A stretch of 64,000 nucleotides of DNA, taken from positions 558,001 to 622,000 of the forward strand of contig NZ_PVBT01000002.1 of assembly GCF_002980555.1 (NCBI RefSeq), given 5' to 3'. The notes under the pieces were generated by a model, which was given only the letters and a program-made list of their open reading frames with translations, was not told the DNA's origin and made no database searches. Origin of the DNA: Phyllobacterium myrsinacearum. Lineage in GTDB: Bacteria; Pseudomonadota; Alphaproteobacteria; Rhizobiales; Rhizobiaceae. This document shows, one piece after another, positions 36,704 through 46,600 of this stretch (position 1 is the stretch's first letter; every line of letters starts with the position of its first letter). The position numbers were made by a program, and so were the translations under genes.

Positions 36704-38860
36704 ATGAATCGCTCACTTCAACTCATCGCAATGCTGGGTCTGGCGGCCTATTGCCTGGCGCCCTGGTACGGCGTTGAATACGGCATATTCGAACGGGACT
36801 GGATTGATGCGGGCGGCCTTCTGTCGGAAGCCGGCGCATCGGGATTGCTCCGGCTGGTTCTGTTTCGCGACGCTGCAATGGCAATTCCGGCGGCCGTGCT
36901 TCTGTTCCTCGTTGCGATTGGATTCATCAAACCGGCCTCGCGCCTGCTGCTCCTGTTCTCGCTCGCCGCAACGATCCTTGCGCTGGCCGCTATTGTCATC
37001 GATGCGTTTGCCGGCGGCACTGTGATCCGGTCGCTTGGTTACGGCGCAACAATCGTCATGACGATGCTTTTCTTGTCGGCAACCCATCTGTGGTCGCGCC
37101 TCGGCAGGGATAATCGCGATGCATTCGTCGTCTCGTCGATTGCCGGCGTGTGTGCGCTGATCGTGCTGTTTGTGTTCTATCCGATTGCGCAAATCCTGGT
37201 CCAGGCATTTGTGGACAGACAGGGTGCGTTCAGCCTTCCCGGTGCCCTTCATATCGCCATGGGCGGCGATATCTGGAGCGTCGGTTGCATTGCGGGAAAA
37301 TCGCGGTGTGGTGTTGCAATCAATTCGATTATTCTGGGTCTTCTGACCGCGACAAGCACAACCGTACTGGGGCTTGCCTTTGCCCTTCTCATGAGCCGGA
37401 CCCGCTTTCCGGGAAAGCCGCTCCTGCGTGCGCTGGCTGTTCTGCCGATCATCACCCCGCCGTTCGTGATCGGCCTGGCCCTGATCCTGTTGTTTGGCCG
37501 TGCAGGCTTTGTCACGGATATCATGTCGGGTCTCCTGGGGCTGGAAGCCAGCCGCTGGCTCTATGGCCTGTGGGGAATCTGGCTCGGTCAAACGCTGGCG
37601 TTCACGCCTATCGCGTTTCTTGTACTGACAGGTGTTGTCCAGGGTATTAGTCCTTCGCTGGAAGAAGCATCGCAGACCTTGCGTGCTGACCTGTCATCGA
37701 CGTTGCGCACGGTTTCGCTGCCCTTGATGAAGCCGGGCATCGCCAATGCGTTCCTATTGGCCTTTATCGAAAGCCTGGCGGATTTCGGCAATCCGGTCGT
37801 GCTTGGCGGCGGCGACAATGTGCTGTCGACGGAGATCTACTTTGCCATTGTCGGCGCGCAGGCCAATATGATGCGCGCCGCGGTTTTATCGCTCATTCTT
37901 CTGGTGCTGACGCTGACCGTTTTCATTGTCCAGAAGCGATGGCTGGGACGCACAAATTTCACCACCATCACGGGCAAAGCCGACAATGGCGCAAACAGCA
38001 TGCTGTCGACCGGTCACAAGGCGATTGTCTATGGCCTCACACTGCCGTGGATGGTCTTCACAACAACAATCTATGTGATGGTGTTCTATGGCGGCGTTGT
38101 CCGGCTCTGGGGACAGGATCACACGCTGACATTTGCCCATTACAGGGAAGCATTCGACATTGGCTGGTCTGATGGCGGCATCTGGTGGAAGGGCGCAGCC
38201 TGGGACTCGTTCTGGACGACCATCAGTATCTCAGCCATTGCGGCTCCGCTGACGGCAGCACTTGGTCTCCTGACGGCCTGGCTGCTTGTGCGGCAGAAAT
38301 TTGCCGGCCGAAGCACCTTCGAGTTCCTGACGATGTTGAGCTTTGCCGTGCCCGGAACGGTTGTCGGCGTGAGCTATATCCTCGCGTTCAACAGCGCGCC
38401 AATCGAGCTGACGGGCACTGGGACGATACTTGTTCTGTGCTTCATATTCCGCAACATGCCGGTGGGCGTTCGCGGCGGCGTTGCTGCCATGAAGCAGCTC
38501 GACGCCAGCCTGGATGAGGCATCTCTGACACTGGGTGCCAACAGCTTCAAGACGCTGAGGCATGTCGTGCTGCCATTGATGCGCCCGGCGATTGTCTCCG
38601 CCGTCGCCTACAGTTTCATTCGGGCCATCACATCCGTCAGCGCCGTCATTTTTCTGGTTGGCGCGGATCACAACATGGCAACGGCCTACATCATCGGGCT
38701 GGTGGAAAATGGCAGCTATGGCCTGGCGATTGCCTATTCGACGGTGCTGATCGTCGTCATGCTCATTGTCGTCACCGTGCTTCAGCTTGCCTTTGGCAAG
38801 CGGCGTCTGCGGCGGGAAGACCGGGTCGGATACCAGCCACCACGTCCTGTTGCCGCATAG
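36704..38860 (+). CDS. fused two-domain ABC permease (AfuB/FbpB-like)
   Basis: 718 aa from ATG 36704; TTG 36650 or GTG 36662 could extend it, but none has a strong ribosome-binding site. About four N-terminal TMs (1-150) precede two fused permease halves, each with an EAA loop (EEASQTLRADLSSTLRTVSL and DEASLTLGANSFKTLRHVVL). A fused FbpB/AfuB permease with extra N-terminal TMs is normal for this family. It works with the binding protein upstream and the ATPase downstream. Confidence 0.9.
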   Translation: MNRSLQLIAMLGLAAYCLAPWYGVEYGIFERDWIDAGGLLSEAGASGLLRLVLFRDAAMAIPAAVLLFLVAIGFIKPASRLLLLFSLAATILALAAIVIDAFAGGTVIRSLGYGATIVMTMLFLSATHLWSRLGRDNRDAFVVSSIAGVCALIVLFVFYPIAQILVQAFVDRQGAFSLPGALHIAMGGDIWSVGCIAGKSRCGVAINSIILGLLTATSTTVLGLAFALLMSRTRFPGKPLLRALAVLPIITPPFVIGLALILLFGRAGFVTDIMSGLLGLEASRWLYGLWGIWLGQTLAFTPIAFLVLTGVVQGISPSLEEASQTLRADLSSTLRTVSLPLMKPGIANAFLLAFIESLADFGNPVVLGGGDNVLSTEIYFAIVGAQANMMRAAVLSLILLVLTLTVFIVQKRWLGRTNFTTITGKADNGANSMLSTGHKAIVYGLTLPWMVFTTTIYVMVFYGGVVRLWGQDHTLTFAHYREAFDIGWSDGGIWWKGAAWDSFWTTISISAIAAPLTAALGLLTAWLLVRQKFAGRSTFEFLTMLSFAVPGTVVGVSYILAFNSAPIELTGTGTILVLCFIFRNMPVGVRGGVAAMKQLDASLDEASLTLGANSFKTLRHVVLPLMRPAIVSAVAYSFIRAITSVSAVIFLVGADHNMATAYIIGLVENGSYGLAIAYSTVLIVVMLIVVTVLQLAFGKRRLRREDRVGYQPPRPVAA

Positions 38861-38883
38861 TTGAACCGAACGAGGATAGAAAA

Positions 38884-39987
38884 ATGAAGTTGGACACGCG
38901 CTGGCAGGCCGCCGAACAGGTCAGTATCCCTCTGAATGAGGGACGCGGCAGCATTGTCTTCAGAAACGTCGTGAAAAAATACGGCGTGGTTCACGCGGTT
39001 GACGGCATCGATCTCGAAATTAGGAGCGGGGAGCTGGTCACGCTGCTGGGGCCAAGCGGCTGCGGTAAGACCACGACATTGCGGATGATCGCCGGGCTGG
39101 AACTGCCGACCACGGGAACCCTTGCCATTGGCGGAACGGATGTTTCCCGGCTTCCGGCGACATATCGCAACGTTTCCATGGTGTTTCAGTCCTACGCCCT
39201 GTTTCCACACCTGACAGTGCTGGACAATGTGGCCTACGGACTGCGCATGGGCGGTTTGAAAACGCCTTTGGCCCGAGACATGGCGGAAGATGCACTGTCG
39301 CTGGTTGGCCTTGCCGGCTTCGGCCCGCGTCTTCCGAGCGAGCTGTCCGGAGGCCAGCAGCAACGTGTTGCTCTTGCCCGCGCCATCGTGCTTGAACCGG
39401 AGGTTCTGCTGCTCGACGAACCGCTCTCCAATCTTGATGCGAAGCTGAGACGGTATGTACGTGAGGAAATCCGCACGCTGCAGCAAAGGATCGGGGTTAC
39501 GACCGTTTACGTCACGCATGATCAGGAAGAGGCAATGGCGGTATCCGACCGCATCATTGTGATGGAGCAGGGCAGGATTGCGCAAATGGGCTCCCCCGCC
39601 GAGCTTTACCATAATCCCCGGTCGGCCTTTATTGCCAGCTTTATCGGCGAGGCTAATCTGATCTCCTGTGTCGCGGCTGTTGACGCCGACGGGAGCAGAG
39701 TAGCGCATGTTCATGACAGCCACCGGTTTGCCGTGCCAACCAGCACGGTAGCGCAAGGCGATGCAACGCTGGTCATCCGGCCGGCCGCCATTTCATTTTC
39801 AACCGGTACCGGCGCGGGCATGCCCGGCACGATCACATCAGCCGCCTTTTTGGGGGATCGCGTTCTCTACGGTATCAAGACACCCATCGGCCGGCTGTTC
39901 CATATTGAATACGTATCCTCGATCCGGCATCCGGATGGAACCGAGGTCAATATCATTCTCGACCCTGCGAAACTGCATCTTGTTTGA
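38884..39987 (+). CDS. ABC transporter ATPase (AfuC/FbpC-like)
   Basis: 367 aa. Walker A GPSGCGKTTTLRMIAG, signature LSGGQQQRVALARAIV, Walker B VLLLDEPLSNLD and VYVTHDQEEAMAV are intact. A C-terminal TOBE domain covers about 285-367. It follows the permease by 23 bp in the same operon and supplies its energy. Confidence 0.95.
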   Translation: MKLDTRWQAAEQVSIPLNEGRGSIVFRNVVKKYGVVHAVDGIDLEIRSGELVTLLGPSGCGKTTTLRMIAGLELPTTGTLAIGGTDVSRLPATYRNVSMVFQSYALFPHLTVLDNVAYGLRMGGLKTPLARDMAEDALSLVGLAGFGPRLPSELSGGQQQRVALARAIVLEPEVLLLDEPLSNLDAKLRRYVREEIRTLQQRIGVTTVYVTHDQEEAMAVSDRIIVMEQGRIAQMGSPAELYHNPRSAFIASFIGEANLISCVAAVDADGSRVAHVHDSHRFAVPTSTVAQGDATLVIRPAAISFSTGTGAGMPGTITSAAFLGDRVLYGIKTPIGRLFHIEYVSSIRHPDGTEVNIILDPAKLHLV

Positions 39988-39988
39988 G

Positions 39989-40480
39989 ATGGCGAGCCCG
40001 GGGACAAGCCTTGATCATGCGAATCCGGAGGATATGCCGGTGCGGGCGATAAAGCGCGGTACTGCCGTCTTCGAGAGGCGACTGGATATGCCGGCACAGG
40101 CCGCGTTCAACGCATGGACGCGTCCGATCGATCTTCATCTGCGGCGGGACCGCAGCGGCAATCTGTTTTCCTATGTCAGCTTTGACTTTCGTATCGATGG
40201 CGAAACAATCTTTGGTTTCGGTGCGCCCGACGGCAGATGGTATCGCGCGAGGCAACGATATGAAGAGATTGTTGAAGGGAAACGCATCACATATGTCCTC
40301 ACAATCAAACGCCGTCACAAGCTTGTATATCTCGGCACAGTGACGATTTCCTTCGCCGATACCGCTACGGGTTGCACCCAGACCTATTGCGAGCAGGGCA
40401 TCAGTTTTGACAACGAATCCATACCCGATCACGTACAATGGTACGCAGGACGCTTGTTTGGGACAGGGTTTGCAATGTGA
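39989..40480 (+). CDS. SRPBCC-fold (AHSA1-like) protein
   Basis: 163 aa from ATG 39989, directly after the ATPase stop. GTG 40040 has GGAGG at a better distance, so the protein may be 146 aa. An opening ERRLDMPAQAAFNAWTRPID, then FDFRIDGETIFGFGAP and a C-terminal helix (DHVQWYAGRLFGTG) fit the START/SRPBCC lipid- or ligand-binding fold of AHSA1-type proteins. It could be the last gene of the transporter operon. No catalytic role can be assigned. Confidence 0.7.
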   Translation: MASPGTSLDHANPEDMPVRAIKRGTAVFERRLDMPAQAAFNAWTRPIDLHLRRDRSGNLFSYVSFDFRIDGETIFGFGAPDGRWYRARQRYEEIVEGKRITYVLTIKRRHKLVYLGTVTISFADTATGCTQTYCEQGISFDNESIPDHVQWYAGRLFGTGFAM

Positions 40481-40554
40481 CTGCGTGAAAGCCGGTCATG
40501 GGAAGACGGGGTGCAGGGCTGTAAGTTTTGTAATCAAAAAAATGCCGGAATAGC

Positions 40555-40584
40555 TCACATATCTATCACAATATACGATCACAT
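40555..40584 (-). promoter_or_regulatory. three TGTGA boxes upstream of giant T3SS-linked gene
   Basis: TCACA appears at 40555, 40566 and 40579 (TGTGA on the minus strand), spaced 11 and 13 bp. The surrounding 40500-40620 is AT-rich, unlike the genes on both sides. It is about 90 bp before the giant gene and resembles the TTGTGA elements of the T3SS intergenic regions. Confidence 0.4.
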
Positions 40585-40675
40585 AATGTATGAGTGTTAA
40601 TGAGTATCCTGGGGCGGGCATGCCGATGGCCGCCAAGCAGAGCAACTGGGCTTTGCCCGAGACATAGGTGATTTC

Positions 40676-43600
40676 ATGTTTGGTCCCGATGGTATTCTTT
40701 TTGCAAAATTCTTCCGTGACATTGAAATATTGCGGCAGAACGCGATTGCCGCTGCGGCTGCAGCGGCTGCAAAACCCACCTATACCGCCGCCAAAAATCA
40801 GACACCTCAAATAATTGCCAAGGCATTGGGCCACACCGACGGCGGTGAGGCCATTGCCAAGGCCAATAAACTGCGCGTGGATCAGGTGGTGGAGCCGGGG
40901 GTGGTTCTGGTCATTCCGAAAGTCGAACCCCTTGCGGATCCTGCGGAAACGAATTTCAAAAAGGCCGTCGCAACGCAAAAGGAAACCCCGCCGCCTGTTG
41001 ATCCGAAACTGATATCCGCGGATGTAAAGGGCGGTAAATCGATCGAACAAATCGCTGCCGACCGCAAGCTGAAGGTTTCGGATGTCACGGCAGCGATTGA
41101 TGCGGCGGGCCTGCAGGTCAAAACCACCGACCCGGTCAGCAACAATGGCGATGTCAAAACCACCGAGATCATCGACAAGTCAACCAGCAAGGTCGTTGCC
41201 ACGTTTTACGACGATTACCAGCATGGTGGGACCACATCGCAAGTCACGGATGCAGATGGCAAAGAGGTAACGCAGACCCAGTTTGGCGACGGCTCGAGCA
41301 GCCGCACGGTCAACGATACGAAAAAGGGTGAGACCACCACCCGCGTCGAGGATCCGAAGGCTGGCAAGGTTACCGAGACCACGATCGACGCGGACAAGCG
41401 GCTGACGCAAACCATCACCGAGAAAAACGGTGATGAAACGCGCAAGACCGAGAAGCTTTCATTCAATGGCTACGAGCTGACAACCGCGCCGGACGGCAGT
41501 TCCGTCCTTGTAAGGCAAGCGGATGGCATTCAGCTTGCGATGAAGCCCGGAACGCCTGAAGCGTCGCTGGCCAAGGCGCTGTTCGATGTCAACCCCAACA
41601 GCAGTGATGCGGCAGAGGCAAAGAAGGGGGCTGTCGTCAAAACCGTCATTGACGGCATGCTGCTGGGGCAGAACTACAAGGATCTTGATGCTGCGGCTCA
41701 GGCCAAGGCTGGCGAGACGAAGGCTGCCATTGATAAATACGGTGCCGGGCAGACTGGAACACCGGCACAGCCCAAGGCCCCATCGGGTAAAAGCTGGGTT
41801 CAGGTCGGTGAACTCTGGGTTGATCCCGAGGTTGCCAAGGCGATGGCCGCGGAAAACACCGCCGGCGCCAAGCTGATTGAAGCTTCCGCAAAGATGAAGC
41901 AGGCGAACGATCAGTTGAACGTCTATGCCCTTGATCCGGATTATAAATCGGCGATGAACGGTGCGGGAAAGATTCTCGACAAATCTTTGGCGCCCCATGA
42001 TCTCGTCTGGGAGCGGCCGGAAGGCACGGGCACGCTTGAGGAAGCGCGGCAACAGCTCGCAACCGCCGGCACGCAGCTGACAACGGCCAGCACAACCGCG
42101 AAGGAATATGCCGAGGCCGAGCGGCTTACCGGGGAAGCGATCGCCAAACAGGCGCAACTGCCGCCCCCGGTCAGAAAAGATGTACCAACCGTGACGTCTT
42201 CATCGTCACATTACGATCCGGAAACGGCGTCGATTGAATGGAATGCCAAAAATGCCGAAGTGAATGATCTTTTTGCCAAGGCGAATACGCATACGGCCAA
42301 CGGCGACAAAGCCTTCGCCGACTATCTCGTTGGCATAAGGCAGGAGAACCTTGCCGCGACAAAGCCGGGTTCGAAGGAAAATACAGAAGCCAAACAGCTG
42401 CTTGACCAGGCACTGTCTCAACAGGACAAAGCGGGCAAGAATGTCCATGCCGCTGAGGTCTATCAAACCTATCACGATGCCAACAAGACAGCGGCCGATC
42501 TGCAGGTAACCGGCCAGGGTATAAAGCAGAAAATCATCGCGGAAGACATCAAGAACAATCCGGACCGTTACGATTGGAACAAGAAAAACAGCACTTATGG
42601 CGGCGATTATCTCGGTAAGATAAAGGATCAAAAGGTTGTCGAGGACCCCAAGGACAATCAGCTCTATGTCGAGACAACCTATGAACATGGCGGCACAAAA
42701 CGGGTCCAGCTGACATTCGCCCGCAACGACAAGAATGTACGCGGTGAATTCAAGGATCGCGAGCTCAACAAGCAGTGGCAATCGCTTGTCGACGGCCCGG
42801 AGGGCAATTGCGGGCTGGGCGGCCTTAGGGGCGCACAACAGGCGGTTATCTCGGCCGGGGAAGCAATCAAGGACGTGCAGATCAGCGACCTTGATCTGCA
42901 GATCAAGGACCTTGACAAGGCGATTCCGGAACTGAAAAAAGCCCGCGACGACGCCATCGCGAAATATGGTGCAGGCACGCCCGACGCTCCGGCTGACAGC
43001 AAGCCGAACGGCTCCAATGCCGTCAATGCGGCTTATACAAAACCAGCCGGCAAGGACGCGGGAAATGACCCGGCGGACGGCGAGCGCGTCCGTGTCCAGA
43101 TGGACGGACAGTGGGTGTGGGTGCATCCGGAGGTGGCCAATGCGCAGCTTGCGCTGGATACGGCATCGGCCCAGAAGCAGGCAGCCGAGCGTGCCCGCGA
43201 CGAGGCCCATGCCGCCCGCAATCGCCTCAATTTTGCCTTGACGCAGCCGATCAAGCTCATGGTCGATAAAGGCTCCGATTCCTACGGCAAGAATACGGAA
43301 TATGCCTATCTCGACAAGCGCAGGGACGAGGCCCTCGGTGAATATCAACTCAAGTTCAATGACCTCTACAAATCAGGTTATACAAATGATTTCAAAGGCA
43401 TAAAGGGCGGAAAAGAACTTGATGCCACCGTTACGCAGGCCTTCGGACTGACGCCGGGGCAGAATGCTGAAACGCTGAAGAAAATCACCGGAGAAGTGCA
43501 TGACATCGCCGGGGACAACGTCCAGTACAAAATTGTACCCATGTTCCATGTCAATCAGGAGGAGGGTTCCCAACAGACGGCATTGATTGCGGTCAAGAGC

Positions 43601-46600
43601 GGCGGCGGCAAGGTCTATTATGTCGATGTGACAGGCAAGCACTTTGAAAGCCTGCAGGATTTCCAGGACAACAACACCCAGTTCGGCGAAGGTGGCCGGC
43701 TGGTCGTGCCGCGCAGTCTCGACATGCGGCAGAGTCCGGATTCAACCATCCCGCTTGAAGTCGTCAGTGCGCGCAATTTCACGGTTGCGGAGAAAATCAT
43801 CGATCCCGTGGTCGGGACCATCACCACCGTTGCGACGGTTGCCTCTTTCATCCCGCCATTCGCCCCGGTCGCCGCACCCATAGCCATGGGCGGCGGCGCG
43901 TACCTCGGCGGCCGGGCGATTGCCCGGCAGATCAATTATCTCCAGCATGGCGGCGAGTGGGGCGATTCGGAATCCTGGATGAATATGGGATCGGTTGCCA
44001 GCTCGTTCATCCCCATGGCGGCGGGCGGATTGCGCACGCTTGGCATGTTCCGCACGGTCTCCGACATGTCGGTGTTGCAGGCAGCCAGGGGCAGTATCGG
44101 CGCTCTGAGGGCAGAATCGCCAATGGCACTGAAAGCCGCGGAATATATGAGCAATGGCGGTAAGCTGAACCGTACAGCGCGCGGATTGGACTGGTCGTCC
44201 CTTGGCATCGGCGTTCCGATGGTTGCTGTGTCGGTGCATGACATCGCTTCGGGCAACATGAAGGGTCTTGACCTTTTCAATGCTGTGACAGGCGTTGCAA
44301 CCGGCACGGTCGGGACCGGGTTTGGTGTGCGCGGACTGATGATGACGCGGCCGGGCAAAGGCAATTCTGAAAACAGAGGTGATGATCCGTCACCTGCCTC
44401 GCAACCACTTGTCAATGCTGGAAACGCCAGGCCGGCGAGCAGCAATACGCCGGTGTTCAAGACATTGGATGAATACCGGAAATTCGCTAATTCTCTGCCG
44501 GAACCCCGTAACCTCTCTGCGGCGGGGCAGCCGAAGGACCCGATTGAGATTTGGAAGGCCTTCCAGCGCCAGATGGGAAAAGATCCGGATGCCGGACCGC
44601 CCCCCGGGCTCTTCGATATTCCCGGAGTGGTCAGCCCGCTGCATACGGGGACGGATCCAAAGAATGGCATCGGTTCGATCACCTACAGCAAACCGGAGAT
44701 CACAGCTCACACGACGCCCGAGCAGGTGGGTTCTCTGCTCCCCGGGCAGCTTGCGCGATTGGAGCCCAGTGATTTTGAGAACCTCACGCCAGCACAGGCG
44801 GCGAGCATTAGGAAGGCAGCCAAAGGTAGCCTCAATGATGAACAGCTTGCGGCGCTTGAGACAGCAAAGAAGCGGCGCGATCAAGGAACATCTGCTCCCA
44901 AGCAGACGGTGCAGCCCGCGGCGGGAAGCAATGAAAGCACTCCTGTCGGCGTGACCAACGTTGCGGTCCCGGATGGCCCCTTCAAACCGGTCATTACGCT
45001 TCTCACCAAGCCCAAGGAGATCAAGAATCTCTCCGATGAAGAGGTCGCGCTGCTGACCCCCGAAGATCTGCAATCCCTGCGCCGCAAGCAGGCAAAAGCG
45101 GTCAATCCCGATAAGCTGGAAACGGACGAGCAGCTATCCGCTCTGCTTTATGCCCAGCGGCGACGGGGCGCCAATGAGAAGCGGCGTGAACTGCTTGACG
45201 TCATGGGTGAGCGCAATCCTCCGCAGCTCAAAACAGGACTTATCAAGACGAGTGTTGTCGGGGTGAATGTGGTCGCCGAAACGCTCAAGCGGTCGGTCGG
45301 CTTCTCCGGTGTTTCCAGCGTGCTTGGCGGACCATCTTCCGCTTTCATTCTGGCCGTTCGTTCCAACGGCTCGAAACTGGCCTGGTGGACGAACAACCAT
45401 GGTGTTCAGCGGGCGTTTGGCTATGCCATGCTTGGCAACGAGGCGCGTGCGATCAAGAAGGCAGAAAGTCTGCTCAACAAAAGCGGGCTGACTGGAACGG
45501 CCAAACCGTCGCAAGCCCAAAGAGACGCGCTGATCGCAACCCTCAAGGAAGTCGCCAAATTGGGACGTGCCTATAAGGAAGCGCGTGATGAGGCGCTGCG
45601 AGGGGACCGGTCGCTGTTGCCCAAGGCCAACACTGACAACCTGAAGCCTCCGAGCCTTGCTGAGGAAAAGACCCTCGATAAGATGGACAAGCGGGTCAAA
45701 TACGCGGTGGATAAGCAGGTTGATCCCGATAATATTGCCGGCGCGCGGGAAAGGATTGATGATCTTTATGCGGCGGATCAGGAGGCGTTTGGCCCAGCTT
45801 ACGCCAGATACAGCCGCACGGAGGATGCGCGCAAAGCCTATAGCGATCTGCATGAATATCTCCTGGCCAAATTCGAGCACCAGGACAATGACAGCAAGGG
45901 CACTGTCGATTGGAAGCGGGCGGAGAAACTGGTCAGCAGTTCGATGTCACCCGAGACGCATTTGGGCTACGCCTTCAAGGCTGGTGCCTTGGCAGCTCCG
46001 GTCAACGCCTTGGCTGCCATCATGCTGAGCAAACATTCGGGTGATATGAACTGGGTCCAGTGGGTTAGCCAGGATGGGGGTAATTTGCTGCGCGCCCTGC
46101 CGGCGGTTCTGATTCAGACAGCCTATCTCAAGGCGGTACAGAACCTTGCGGATATCAAGATGGAACGGGGGCCCATGACCCCGGAGAAAGAGGCAAGGGT
46201 AAAAGAGCTGGATGCCAAGAAAGATGACATGAATTTTGAGAGCGACAAGACGGCCTGGAAATACAGCCTGCCCGGTTTTGCGCTGCTCGGAACCGTTGCC
46301 GCGACGATGCCGGGTGGCGGCTTGAAGGCCGGGCTCTATGGCCTGCAGGCCCTTGGCGGTCTCACCTGGTATGTTGCCCAGCGTCCGCCGTCATGGTGGC
46401 CAAAAATGCCCAGCGGTGTCAATGAAGGCATGCGGGCACTCGGCATTGCCACAAGTTTTGGCGTGCCGCTTTACCTCCTTGTTGATTTCATGCTTTCCGA
46501 CAGCAAGGATAACGGCAAGGACAAGTCAAATCTGGACAAACTGGTCGAACTGACGACCTGGGCGTTCAGCGATAAACAGCCTTTGAGCCCCGGACCGGTG

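Noticed and set aside
40740-40775. Ala-codon repeat as a possible phase-variable tract
   Set aside because: The codons are mixed GCN rather than a perfect simple repeat, so slippage is not expected to be high.
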